A DNA stretch of 64,000 nucleotides from Aulostomus chinensis (Eukaryota > Chordata > Actinopteri > Syngnathiformes > Aulostomidae): positions 30,777,574 to 30,841,573 of the forward strand of contig JBBMOA010000001.1 in the NCBI GenBank assembly GCA_037954235.1, read 5' to 3'. Of this stretch, positions 34,380-48,400 are shown one piece after another. Position 1 is the stretch's first letter, and every line of letters starts with the position of its first letter. Under the pieces are notes generated by a model. It searched no databases. It was given only the letters and a program-made list of their open reading frames with translations, and was not told where the DNA came from. The position numbers and the translations under genes were made by a program.

Positions 34380-37300
34380 TAATGTAGTAAGAGTTGCTAC
34401 GAACCTCAAAATAATGTGACAGTGATGTCGGAAGAATTGCTAATGATGTCAAAATGATGCGACAGTGATGTAGTAAGAATTGCTAATGAACTCAAAATGA
34501 TGATAACAGTAATGGAGTGAAACTTTCGAATAATCTCAGTGATGTTAACAGTCATGTAGCAAGTGTTGCAACGAACCTCAAAATAATGCGACAGTAATGT
34601 AGTAAAAGTTGCTACGAACCTCAAACTATTGCGACAGTGACGTCGGAAGAATTGCTAATGAACTCAAGATGATGCTAACAGTAATGTAGTGATAGTTGCA
34701 AAGAAACTCAGTGATGCTTAAAGTAATGTAGTAAGAGTTTCGAACAACCTCAATGTGATGCTGACAGTAATTTAGTAAGAGTTGCTAATGAACTCAAGGT
34801 AATGCTACAGTGATGTCGAGTTGTCGAGTACACTTTAGTAGCATTTCGTAGCATTTAGTAAGAGTTGCTAATGAACTCAATTTAATGCGACAGTGATGTC
34901 GAGTACAGTGATGTCAAGAGTTGCTACGAACCTCAAAAAATTGCGACAGTGATGTCGGAAGAATTGCTAATGAACTCAAGATGATGCTAACAGTAATGTA
35001 GTGATAGTTGCTAAGAAACTAAGTGATGATTACAGTAATGTAGTAAGTGTTTCGAACAACCTGATGAACAACAAGTGATGCTGACAGTCATGTAGTAAGA
35101 GTTGCTACGAACCTCAAAATATTGCGACAGTCATGTCGGAAGAATTGCTAATGAACTCAAAATGATGCTAAATGTAATGGAGTGAAAACGTTCGAATAAC
35201 CTCAAATAATAATATAATAATATAATATATATATAATAATATAATAATATAATAACCTCAAAGTGATGCTGACAGTCATGTAGTAAAAGTTGCTTCGAAC
35301 CTCAAAATGATGCGAACAGTTATGTAGTGATAGTTGCTAATCAACTCAGTGATGCTGACAGTGATGTAGTAAGTGTTTCCAACAACCTCAAAGTGATGCT
35401 GACAGTAATGTAGTAAGAATTGCTAATGAACTCAAGATGATGCTAACAGTCATGGAGTGAAACTTTCGAATAACCTCAAAGTGATGCTGACAGTCATGTC
35501 GTAAGTGTTGCTACGAACCTCAAAGTGATGGGACAGTAATGTAGTAAAACTTGCTACGAACCTCAAAATATTGCGACAGTGATGTCGGAAGAATTGCGAA
35601 TGAACTCAAGATGATGCTAACAGTAATGTAGTGATAGTTGCTAAGAAACTCAGTGATGCTTAAAGTAATGTAGTAAGAGTTTCGAACAACCTCAAAGTGA
35701 TGCTGACAGTAATATAGTAAGAGTTGCAAATGAACTCAATTTAATGCTACAGTGATGTCGTGAGAATTGCTCAACAACTAAAAATGATGCTAAAAGTAAT
35801 GTAGTGATAGTTGCTAATAAACTCAAAGTGATGCTGACAGTAATGTAGTAAGAGTTGCTACGAACCTTAAAATAATGCAACAATAATGTAGTAAGAGTTG
35901 CTACGAACCTCAAAATATTGCGACAGTGATGTCGGAAGAATTGCTCATGATCTCAAAATGATGCGACAGTGATGTAGAAAGAATGGCTAATGAACTCAAA
36001 AAGATGCTAACAGTAATGGAGTGAAACTTTCGAATACCCTCAAAGTGATGCTGACAGTAATGTAGTAAGAGTTGCTACGAACCTCAAAATAATGCGACAG
36101 TCATGTAGTAAAAGTTGCTACGAACCTCAAAATATTGCGACAGTGATGTCGGAAGAAATGCTAATGAACTCAAAATGATGCTAACAGTAATGTAGTGATA
36201 GTTGCTAATCAACTCAGTGATGCTTACAGCAATGTAGTAAGTGTTTTGAATAACCTCAAAGTGATGCTGACAGTAATGTAGTAAGAGTTGCTAGGAACCT
36301 CAAAATAATGCGACAGTAATGTAGTAAAAGTTGCTACGAACCTCAAAATATTGCGACAGTGATGTCGGAAGAATTGCTAATGAACTCAAGATGATGCTAA
36401 TAGTAATGTAGTGAGAGTTTCGAACAACCTCAAAGTGATGCTGACAGTCATTTAGTAAGAGTTGCTAATAAACTCAGTTCAGTGCTACAGTGATTTCGTG
36501 AGAATTGCTCAACAACTAAAAATGATGCTAACAGTAATGTAGTGATAGTTGCTAATAAACTCAAAGTGATGCTGACAGTAATGTAGTAAGAGTTGCTACG
36601 AACCTCAAAATAATGTGACAGTGATGTCGGAAGAATTGCTAATGAACTCAAAATGATGCGACAGTGATGTAGTAAGAATTGCTAATGAACTCAAAATGAT
36701 GATAACAGTAATGGAGTGAAACTTTCGAATAACCTCAAAGTGATGTTAACAGTCATGTAGCAAGTGTTGCAACGAACCTAAAAATAATGCGACAGTAATG
36801 TAGTAAAAGTTGCTACGAACCTCAAAATATTGCGACAGTGATGTCGGAAGAATTGCTAATGAACTCAAGATGATGCTAACAGTAATGTAGTGATAGTTGC
36901 TAAGAAACTCAGTGATGCTTAAAGTAATGTCGTAAGAGTTTCGAACAACCTCAATGTGATGCTGACAGTAATTTAGTAAGAGTTGCTAATGAACTCAAGG
37001 TAATGCTACAGTGATGTCGAGTTGTCGAGTACACTTTAGTAGCATTTCGTAGCATTTAGTAAAAGTTGCTAATGAACTCAATTTAATGCTACAGTGATGT
37101 CGAGTACAGTGATGTCAAGAGTTGCTACGAACCTCAAAATATTGCGACAGTGATGTCGGAATAATTGCTAATGAACTCAAGATGATGCTAACAGTAATGT
37201 AGTGATAGTTGCTAAGAAACTAAGTGATGATTACAGTAATGTAGTAAGTGTTTTGGACAACCTCAAAGTGATGCTGACAGTCATGTAGTAAGAGTTGCTA
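34380..37300 (+). repeat. Two copies of a rearranged satellite segment, about 2.2 kb apart
   Basis: Segments at about 34380-35100 and 36580-37300 share private variants, including GATGATAACAG, TGTAGCAAGTGTTGCAACG and a non-monomeric scar (34818-34925; 37017-37120) with GTCGAGTTGTCGAGTACAC and repeated TTTAGTAGCATTTCG. The scar breaks monomer phase and looks like a microhomology-mediated join that was later duplicated together with its surroundings. Confidence 0.85.
35207..35255. repeat. AT-rich microsatellite inside one satellite monomer
   Basis: A run of TAATAATA/TATATA units interrupts a monomer immediately after AACCTCAAA; the sequence AATAACCTCAAAG is present again on its right side, so the monomer is resumed after the expansion. 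It is the only simple-sequence insertion seen in the 42-kb array. Confidence 0.9.
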
Positions 37301-38446
37301 CGAACCTCGAAATAATGCGACAGTGATGTCGGAAGAATTGCTAAAGATCTCAAAATGATGCGACAGTGATGTCAGAAGAATTGGTAATGATCTCAAAATG
37401 ATGCTAACAGTAATGGAGTGAACGTTTCGAATAACCTCAAAGTGATGCTGACAGTCATGTAGTCAGAGTTGCTACGAACCTCAAAATATTGCGACAGTGA
37501 TGTCGGAAGAATTTCTAATGAACTCAAGATCATGCTAACAGTAATGTAGTGATAGTTGCTAAGAAACTCAGTGATGCTTACAGTAATGTAGTAAGTGTTT
37601 CGAACAACCTCAAAGTGATGCTGACAGTCATTTAGTAAGAGTTGCTAATGAACTCAATTTAATGCTACAGTGATGTCGTGAGAATTGCTCAACAACTCAA
37701 AATGATGCTAACAGTAATAAAGTGATAGTTGCTAAAAAACTCAAAGTGATGCTGACAGTCATGTAGTAAGTGTTGCTACGAACCTCAAAATAATGCGACA
37801 GTAATGTAGTAAAAGTTGCTACGAACCTAAAAGTATTGCGACAGTGATCTCGGAAGAATTGCTAATGAACCCAAAATGATGCTAACAGTAATGTAGTGAT
37901 AGTTGCTAATCAACTCAGTGATGCTTACAGTAATGTAGTAAGTGTTTTGAATAACCTCAAAGTTATGCTGACAGTCATGTAGTAACAGTTGCTACGAACC
38001 TCAAAATAATACGACAGTGATGTAGTAAGAATCGCGAATGATCTCAAAATGATGAGACAGTGATGTAGTAAGAATTGCTAATGAACTCAAAATGATGCTA
38101 ACAGTAATGGAGTGAAAGTTTCGAAATAACCTCAAAGTGATGCTGACAGTCATGTAGTAAGTGTTGCTATGAACCTCAAAATATTGCGACAGTGATGTCG
38201 GAAGAATTGCTAATGAACTCAAAATGATGCTAACAGTAATGGAGTGAAACTTTCGAATAACCTCAAAGTGATGCTGACAGTCATGTAGTAAAAGTTGCTT
38301 CCAACCTCAAAATGATGCTAACAGTTATGTAGTGATAGTTGCTAATCAACTCAGTGATGCTGACAGTGATGTAGTAAGTGTTTCCAACAACCTCAAAGTG
38401 ATGCTGACAGTAATGTAGTAAGAGTTGCTACGAACCTTAAAATAAT

Positions 38447-41400
38447 GCAACAATAATGTAGTAAGAGTTGCTACGAACATCAAAATAATGCGACAGTGAT
38501 GTCAGAAGAATTGCTAAAGATCTCAAAATGATGCGACAGTAATTTAGTAAGAATTGCTAATAAACTCAAATTGATGCTAACAGTAATGGAGTGAACGTTT
38601 CGAAAAACCTCAAAGTGATGCTGACAGTGATATAGTAAGAGTTGCTACGAACCTCAAAATAATGCGACAGTGTTGTCGGAAGAATTGCTAATGATCTCAA
38701 AATGATGCGACAGTGATGTAGTAAGAATTGCTAATGAACTCAAAATGATGCTAAAACTAATGGAGTGAAAGTTTCGAATAACCTCAAAGTGATGCTAACA
38801 GTCATGTAGTAAGTGCTACAACGTACCTCAAAATAATGCGACAGTAATTTACTAAAAGTTGATACGAACCTCAAAATATTGCGACAGTGATGTCGGAAGA
38901 ATTTTTAATGAACTCAAGATAATGCTTACAGTAATGTAGTGATAGTTGCTAATCAACTCAGTGATGCTTACAGTAATGTAGTAAGTGTTTCGAACAACCT
39001 TAAAGTGATGCTGACAGTCATGTAGTAAGAGTTGCTACAAACCTCAAAATAATGCGACAGTGATGTCAGAAGAATTGCTAAAGATCTCAAAATAATGCTA
39101 CAGTGATTTAGTAAGAATTGCTAATGAACTCAAATTGATGTTGACATGAATGGAGTGAAAGTTGCTAATAAACTCAAAGTTCTGCTGACAGTAATGTAGT
39201 AAGAGTTGCTACGAACCTTTAAATATGCAACAGTAATGTAGTAAGAGTTGCTACGAACATCAAAATAATGCGACAGTGATGTCAGAAGAATTGCTAAAGA
39301 TCTCAAAATGATGCGACAGTAATTTAGTAAGAATTGCTAATAAACTCAAAATGATGCTAACATTAATGGAGTGAAAGTTTCGAACAACTTCAAAGTGATG
39401 CTGAAAGACATGTAGTAAGAGTTAATACGAACCTCAAAATATTGCGACAGTGATGTCAGAATAATTGCTAATGGTCTCAAAATGATGCGACAGTGATGTC
39501 GTAAGAATTGCTAATGAACTCAAGATGATGCTCACAGTAATGTAGTGATAGTTGCTAAAAAACTCAAAGTGATGCTGACAGTAATGTAGTAAGAGTTGCT
39601 ACGAACCTTAAAATAATGCAACAATAATGTAGTAAGAGTTGCTACGAACCTCAAAATATTGCGACAGTAATGTCGGAAGAATTGCTAATGAACTCAAGAT
39701 AATGCTAACAGTCATGGAGTGAAAGTTTCGAATAACCTCAAAGTGATGCTGACAGTCATGTAGTAAGTGTTGCTACGAACCTCAAAATAATGCAACGGTA
39801 ATGTAGTAAAAGTTGCTACGAACCTCAAAATATTGCGACAGTGATGTCGGAAGAACTGCTAATGATCTCAAAATGATGCTAACAGTTATGGAGTGAACGT
39901 TTCGAATAACCTCAAAGTGATGCTGACAGTCATGTAGTAAGAGTTGCTACGAACCTCAAAATATTGCGACAGTGATGTTGGAAGAATTGCTAATGAACTC
40001 AAGATGATGCTAACAGTAATGTAGTGATAGTTGCTAAGAAACTCAGTGATGCTTACAGTAATGTAGAAAGAGTTTCGAACAACCTCAAAGTGATGCTGAC
40101 AGTCATTTAGTAAGAGTTGCTAATGAACTCAATTTAATGCTACAGTGATGTCGTGAGAATTGCTCAACAACTCAAAATGATGCTAACAGTGATGTAGTGA
40201 TAGTTGCTAATAAACTCAAAGTGATGCTGATAGTAATGTAGTAAGAGTTCCTACAAACCTTAAAATAATGCGACAGTAATGTAGAAAAAGTTGCTACGAA
40301 CCTCAAAATATTGCGACAGTGATGTCACATGAATTGCTAAAGATCTCAAAATGATGCGACAGTGATTTAGTAAGAATTGCTAATGAACTCAAAATGATGC
40401 AAACAGTAATGTAGTGATAGCTGCTAATCAACTCAGTGATGCTTACAGTAATGTAGTAAGTGTTTCGAACAACCTCAAAGTGATGCTGACAGTAATTTAG
40501 TAAGAGTCGCTACGAACCTCAAAATAATGCGACAGTGATGTCGGAAGAATTGCTAATGATCTCAAAATGATGCGACAGTGATGTAGTAAGAGTTGCTACG
40601 AACCTCAAAATAATGCGACAGTAATTTAGTAAAAGTTGATACGAACCTCAAAATATTGCGACAGTGATGTCGGAAGAATTTCTAATGAACTCAAGATAAT
40701 GCTTACAGTAATGTAGTGATAGTTGCTAATCAACTCAGTGATGCTTACAGTAATGTAGTAAGTGTTTCGAACAACCTCAAAGTGATGCTGACAATCATGT
40801 AGTAAGAGTTGCTACGAACCTCAAAATAATGCAACAATAATGTAGTAAGAGTTGCTACGAACATCAAAATAATGCGACAGTGATGTCAGAAGAATTGCTA
40901 AAGATCTCAAAATGATGCGACAGTAATTTAGTAAGAATTGCTAATAAACTCAAATTGATGCTAACAGTAATGGAGTGAACGTTTCGAAAAACCTCAAAGT
41001 GATGCTGACAGTGATATAGTAAGAGTTGCTACGAACCTCAAAATAATGCGACAGTGTTGTCGGAAGAATTGCTAATGATCTCAAAATGATGCGACAGTGA
41101 TGTAGTAAGAATTGCTAATGAACTCAAAATGATGCTAACACTAATGGAGTGAAAGTTTCGAATAACCTCAAAGTGATGCTAACAGTCATGTAGTAAGTGC
41201 CACAACGTACCTCAAAATAATGCGACAGTAATTTAGTAAAAGTTGATACGAACCTCAAAATATTGCGACAGTAATGTCGGAAGAATTTTTAATGAACTCA
41301 AGATAATGCTTACAGTAATGTAGTGATAGTTGCTAATCAACTCAGTGATGCTTACAGTAATGTAGTAAGTGTTTCGAACAACCTTAAAGTGATGCTGACA

Positions 41401-42693
41401 GTCATGTAGTAAGAGTTGCTACAAACCTCAAAATAATGCGACAGTGATGTCAGAAGAATTGCTAAAGATCTCAAAATAATGCTACAGTGATTTAGTAAGA
41501 ATTGCTAATGAACTCAAATTGATGTTGACATGAATGGAGTGAAAGTTGCTAATAAACTAAAGTTCTGCTGACAGTAATGTAGTAAGAGTTGCTACGAACC
41601 TTTAAATATGCAACAGTAATGTAGTAAGAGTTGCTACGAACATCAAAATAATGCGACAGTGATGTCAGAAGAATTGCTAAAGATCTCAAAATGATGCGAC
41701 AGTAATTTAGTAAGAATTGCTAATAAACTCAAAATGATGCTAACATTAATGGAGTGAAAGTTTCGAACAACTTCAAAGTGATGCTGAAAGACATGTAGTA
41801 AGAGTTAATACGAACCTCAAAATATTGCGACAGTGATGTCAGAATAATTGCTAATGGTCTCAAAATGATGCGACAGTGATGTCGTAAGAATTGCTAATGA
41901 ACTCAAGATGATGCTAACAGTAATGTAGTGATAGTTGCTAAAAAACTCAAAGTGATGCTGACAGTAATGTAGTAAGAGTTGCTACGAACCTTAAAATAAT
42001 GCAACAATAATGTAGTAAGAGTTGCTACGAACCTCAAAATATTGCGACAGTAATGTCGGAAGAATTGCTAATGAACTCAAGATAATGCTAACAGTCATGG
42101 AGTGAAAGTTTCGAATAACCTCAAAGTGATGCTGACAGTCATGTAGTAAGTGTTGCTACGAACCTCAAAATAATGCAACGGTAATGTAGTAAAAGTTGCT
42201 ACGAACCTCAAAATATTGCGACAGTGATGTCGGAAGAACTGCTAATGATCTCAAAATGATGCTAACAGTTATGGAGTGAACGTTTCGAATAACCTCAAAG
42301 TGATGCTGACAGTCATGTAGTAAGAGTTGCTACGAACCTCAAAATATTGCGACAGTGATGTTGGAAGAATTGCTAATGAACTCAAGATGATGCTAACAGT
42401 AATGTAGTGATAGTTGCTAAGAAACTCAGTGATGCTTACAGTAATGTAGAAAGAGTTTCGAACAACCTCAAAGTGATGCTGACAGTCATTTAGTAAGAGT
42501 TGCTAATGAACTCAATTTAATGCTACAGTGATGTCGTGAGAATTGCTCAACAACTCAAAATGATGCTAACAGTGATGTAGTGATAGTTGCTAATAAACTC
42601 AAAGTGATGCTGATAGTAATGTAGTAAGAGTTCCTACAAACCTTAAAATAATGCGACAGTAATGTAGAAAAAGTTGCTACGAACCTCAAAATG
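38447..42693 (+). repeat. Duplication of about 1.86 kb with 2384-bp offset within the satellite
   Basis: Copy 1 is about 38447-40310 and copy 2 about 40831-42693, sharing private variants such as AGTGCTACAACGTACC / AGTGCCACAACGTACC, GAGTTAATACGAACC and GAGTTCCTACAAACC. The offset changes from 2384 to 2383 after a 1-base loss near 41558. A third copy of part of the unit (the GCAACGGTAATG to TTCCTACAAACC part) lies at about 43741-44205. Confidence 0.8.
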
Positions 42694-45429
42694 TTGCGAC
42701 AGTGATGTCAGAATAATTGCTAATGGTCTCAAAATGATGCGACAGTGATGTCGTAAGAATTGCTAATGAACTCAAGATGATGCTAACAGTAATGTAGTGA
42801 TAGTTGCTAAAAAACTCAAAGTGATGCTGACAGTAATGTAGTAAGAGTTGCTACGAACCTCAAAGTGATGCTGACAGTCATGTAGTAAGTGTTTCGAAAA
42901 ACTTCAAAGTGATGCTGACAGTCATGTAGTAAGAGTTGCTAATGAACTCAAAATGATGCTAACAGTAATGGAGTGAAAGTTTCGAATAATCTCAAAGTGA
43001 TGCTGACAGTCATGTAGTAAGAGTTGCTACGAACCTCAAAATAATGCGACGGCAATGTAGTAAAAGTTGCTACGAACCTCAAAATATTGCGACAGTGATG
43101 TCGGAAGAATTGCTAATGAACTCAAAATGATGCTAACAGTAATGTAGTGATAGTTGCTAATCAACTCAGTGATGCTTACAGTCATGTACTAAGTGTTTCG
43201 AACAACCTCAAAGTGATGCTGACAGTCATGCAGTAAGAGTTGCTACGAACCTCAAAATAATGCGACAGTGATGTCAGAAGAATTGCTAAAGATCTCAAAA
43301 TGATGCGACAGTGATTTAGTAAGAATTGCTAATAAACTCAAAATGATGCGAACATTAATGGAGTGAAAGTTTCGAACAACCTCAAAGTGATGCTGACAGT
43401 CATGTAGTAAGAGTTGCTAATGAACTCAATTGAATGCTACTGTGATGTCGTAAGAATTGCTAATGAACTCAAAATGATGCTAACAGTAATGGAGTGAAAG
43501 TTTCGAATAACCTCAAAGTTATGCTGACAGTCATGTAGTAAGAGTTGCTACGAACCTCAAAATAATGCGACAGTAATGTAGTAAAAGTTGCTACGAACAT
43601 CAAAATATTGCGACAGTGATGTAGTAAGAATTTCTAATGAACTCAAAATGATGCTAACAGTAATGGAGTGAAAGTTTCGAATAACCTCAAAGTGATGCTG
43701 ACAGTCATGTAGTAAGAGTTGCTACGAACCTCAAAATAATGCAACGGTAATGTAGTAAAAGTTCCTACGAACCTCAAAATATTGCGACAGTGATGTCGGA
43801 AGAACTGCTAATGATCTCAAAATGATGCTAACAGTTATGGAGTGAACGTTTCGAATAACCTCAAAGTGATGCTGACAGTCATGTAGTAAGAGTTGCTACG
43901 AACCTCAAAATATTGCGACAGTGATGTTGGAAGAATTGCTAATGAACTCAAGATGATGCTAACAGTAATGTAGTGATAGTTGCTAAGAAACTCAGTGATG
44001 CTTACAGTAATGTAGAAAGAGTTTCGAACAACCTCAAAGTGATGCTGACAGTCATTTAGTAAGAGTTGCTAATGAACTCAATTTAATGCTACAGTGATGT
44101 CGTGAGAATTGCTCAACAACTCAAAATGATGCTAACAGTGATGTAGTGATAGTTGCTAATAAACTCAAAGTGATGCTGATAGTAATGTAGTAAGAGTTCC
44201 TACAAACCTTAAAATAATGCAACAGTAATGTAGTAAGAGTTGCTACGAACCTCAAAATATTGCAACAGTGATGTCGGAAGAATTGCTAATGATCTCAAAA
44301 TGATGCGACAGTGATGTAGTAAGAATTGCTAATGAACTCAAAATGATGCTAACAGTAATGGAGTGAAACTTTCGAATAACCTCAAAGTGATGCTTACAGT
44401 CATGTAGTAAGTGTTGCTACGAACCTCAAAGTAATGCGACAGTAATGTAGTAAAAGTTGCTACGAACCTCAAAATATTGCGACAGTGATGTCGGAAGAAT
44501 TGCTAATGAACTCAAGATGATGCTAACAGTAATGTAGTGATAGTTGCTAAGAAACTCAGTGATGCTTAAAGTAATGTAGTAAGAGTTTCGAACAACCTCA
44601 AAGTGATGCTGACAGTCATGTAGTAAGAGTTGCTAATGAACTCAATTTAATGCTACAGTGATGTCGTGAGAATTGCTCAACAACTCAAAATGATGCTAAC
44701 AGTAATGTAGTGATAGTTGCTAATAAACTCAAAGTGATGCTGACAATAATGTAGTAAGAGTTGCTACGAACCTTAAAATAATGCAACAATAATGTAGTAA
44801 GAGTTGCTACGAACCTCAAAATATTGCGACAGTAATGTCGGAAGAATTGCTAATGAACTCAAGATAATGCTAACAGTAATGGAGTGAAAGTTTCGAATAA
44901 CCTCAAAGTGATGCTGACAGTCATGTAGTAAGTGTTGCTACGAACCTAAAAATAATGCAACGGTAATGTAGTAAAAGTTGCTACGAACCTCAAAATATTG
45001 CGACAGTGATGTCGGAAGAACTGCTAATGATCTCAAAATGATGCTAACAGTTATGGAGTGAACGTTTCGAATAACCTCAAAGTGATGCTGACAGTCATGT
45101 AGTAAGAGTTGCTACGAACCTCAAAATATTGCGACAGTGATGTTGGAAGAATTGCTAATGAACTCAAGATGATGCTAACAGTAATGTAGTGATAGTTGCT
45201 AAGAAACTCAGTGATGCTTACAGTAATGTAGTAAGTGTTTCAAACAACCTCAAAGTGATGCTGACAGTAATGTAGTAAGAGTTGCTACGAACCTTAAAAT
45301 AATGCGACAGTAATGTAGAAAAAGTTGCTACGAACCTCAAAATATTGCGACAGTGATGTCACATGAATTGCTAAAGATCTCAAAATGATGCGACAGTGAT
45401 TTAGTAAGAATTGCTAATGAACTCAAAAT

Positions 45430-48400
45430 GATGCAAACAGTAATGTAGTGATAGCTGCTAATCAACTCAGTGATGCTTACAGTAATGTAGTAAGTGTTTC
45501 AAACAACCTCAAAGTGATGCTGACAGTAATGTAGTAAGAGTTGCTACGAACCTCAAAATAATGCGACAGTGATGTCGGAAGAATTGCTAATGATCTCAAA
45601 ATGATGCGACAGTGATGTAGTAAGAGTTGCTACGAACCTCAAAATAATGCGACAGTAATTTAGTAAAAGTTGATACGAACCTCAAAATATTGCGACAGTG
45701 ATGTCGGAAGAATTTCTAATGAACTCAAGATAATGCTTACAGTAATGTAGTGATAGTTGCTAATCAACTCAGTGATGCTTACAGTAATGTAGTAAGAGTT
45801 GCTACGAACCTCAAAATAATGCAACAATAATGTAGTAAGAGTTGCTACGAACCTCAAAATAATGCGACAGTGAAGTCAGAAGAATTGCTAATGATCTCAA
45901 AATGATGCTACAGTGATTTAGTAAGAATTGCTGATGAACTCAAAAGGGTGCTCACAGTAATGGAGTGAAAGTTTCGAATAACCTCAAAGTGATGCTGACG
46001 GTCATGTAGTAAGAGTTGCTACGAACCTCAAAATAATGCGACAGTAATGTAGAAAAAGTTGCTACGAACCTCAAAATATTGCGACAGTGATGTCAGATGA
46101 ATTGCTAAAGATCTCAAATGATGCGACAGTGATTTAGTAAGAATTGCTAATCAACTCAAAATGATGCTAACAGTAATGGAGTGAACGTTTAGAACAACCT
46201 CAAAGTGATGCTGACAGTAATGTAGTAAGAGTTGCTACGAAACTCAAAATAATGCGACAGTGATGTCAGAAGAATTGCTGAAGATCTCAAAATGATGCGA
46301 CTGTGATTTAGTAAGAATTGCTAATTAACTCAAAGTGATGCTAACAGTAATGGAGTGAAAGTTTCGAATAACCTCAAAGTGATGCTGACAGTCATGTGGT
46401 TTGAGTTGCGAGTAAAAAAAAATGATGCTGACAGTGATGTCGTAAGAATTGCTATTGAACTCAAAACGATGCTCACAGTAATGTAGTAAGAGTTTCGAAC
46501 AACCTCAAACTGATGCTGACAGTCATGTAGTAAGAGTTGCTACGAACCTCAAAATAATGCGACAGTGATGTCAGAAGAATTGCTAAAGATCTCAAAATGA
46601 TGCTACAGTGATTTAGTAAGAATTGCTAATGAACTCAAATTGATGCTAACATGAATGGAGTGAAAGTTGCTAATAAACTCAAAGTTATGCTGACAGTAAT
46701 GTAGTAGGAGTTGCTACGAACCTTTAAATAATGCAACAGTAATGTAGTAAGAGTTGCTACGAACATCAAAATAATGCGACAGTGATGTCAGAAGAATTGC
46801 TAAAGATCTCAAAATGATGCGACAGTGATTTAGTAAGAATTGCTAATAAACTCAAAATGATGCTAACATTAATGGAGTGAAAGTTTCGAACAAGTTCAAA
46901 GTGATGCTGAAAGACATGTAGTAAGAGTTAATACGAACCTCAAAATATTGCGACAGTGATGTCAGAATAATTGCTAATGGTCTCAAAATGATGCGACAGT
47001 GATGTCGTAAGAATTGCGAATGAACTCAAGATGATGCTAACAGTAATGTCGTGATAGTTGCTAATAAACTCAGTGATGCTTACAGTAATGTAGTAAGAGT
47101 TTCAAACAACCTCAAAGTGATGCTGACAGTCATGTAGTAAGTGTTTCGAAAAACTTCAAAGTGATGCTGACAGTCATGTAGTAAGAGTTGCTAATGAACT
47201 CAATTGAATGCTACTGTGATGTCGTAAGAATTGCTAATGAACTCAAAATGATGCTAACAGTAATGGAATGAAAGTTTCGAATAACCTCAAAGTGATGCTG
47301 ACGGTCATGTAGTAAGAGTTGCTACGAACCTCAAAATAATGCGACAGTAATGTAGAAAAAGTTGCTACGAACCTCAAAATATTGCGACAGTGATGTCAGA
47401 TGAATTGCTAAAGATCTCAAATGATGCGACAGTGATTTAGTAAGAATTGCTAATCAACTCAAAATGATGCTAACAGTAATGGAGTGAACGTTTAGAACAA
47501 CCTCAAAGTGATGCTGACAGTAATGTAGTAAGAGTTGCTACGAAACTCAAAATAATGCGACAGTGATGTCAGAAGAATTGCTGAAGATCTCAAAATGATG
47601 CGACTGTGATTTAGTAAGAATTGCTAATTAACTCAAAGTGATGCTAACAGTAATGGAGTGAAAGTTTCGAATAACCTCAAAGTGATGCTGACAGTCATGT
47701 GGTTTGAGTTGCGAGTAAAAAAAAATGATGCTGACAGTGATGTCGTAAGAATTGCTATTGAACTCAAAATGATGCTAACAGTAATGTAGTGATAGTTGCT
47801 AATCAACTCAGTGATGCTGACAGTAATGTACTAAGTGTTTCCAACAACCTCAAAGTGATGCTGACAGTCATGCAGGAAGAGTTGCTACGAACCTCAAAAT
47901 AATGCGACAGTGATGTCAGAAGAATTGCTAAAGATCTCAAAATGATGCGACAGTGATTTAGTAAGAATTGCTAATAAACTCAAAATGATGCTAACATTAA
48001 TGGAGTGAAAGTTTCGAACAACTTCAAAGTGATGCTGACAGTAATGTAGTAAGAGTTGCTACGAAACTCAAAATAATGCGACAGTGATGTCAGAAGAATT
48101 GCTGAAGATCTCAAAATGATGCGACTGTGATTTAGTAAGAATTGCTAATTAACTCAAAGTGATGCTAACAGTAATGGAGTGAAAGTTTCGAATAACCTCA
48201 AAGTGATGCTGACAGTCATGTGGTTTGAGTTGCGAGTAAAAAAAAATGATGCTGACAGTGATGTCGTAAGAATTGCTATTGAACTCAAAACGATGCTAAC
48301 AGTAATGTAGTGATAGTTGCTAATCAACTCAGTGATGCTGACAGTAATGTACTAAGTGTTTCCAACAACCTCAAAGTGATGCTGACAGTCATGCAGGAAG

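Noticed and set aside
15167..45857. Many minus-strand open frames of 60-90 codons in the satellite, with recurring LTSLSHYFEV and YYITVSIT motifs
   Set aside because: They are by-products of a stop-poor minus strand in a 43-bp repeat. The period is not a multiple of three, so frames last only a few monomers, and identical frames recur only because the DNA is duplicated. No codon-level constraint is visible.
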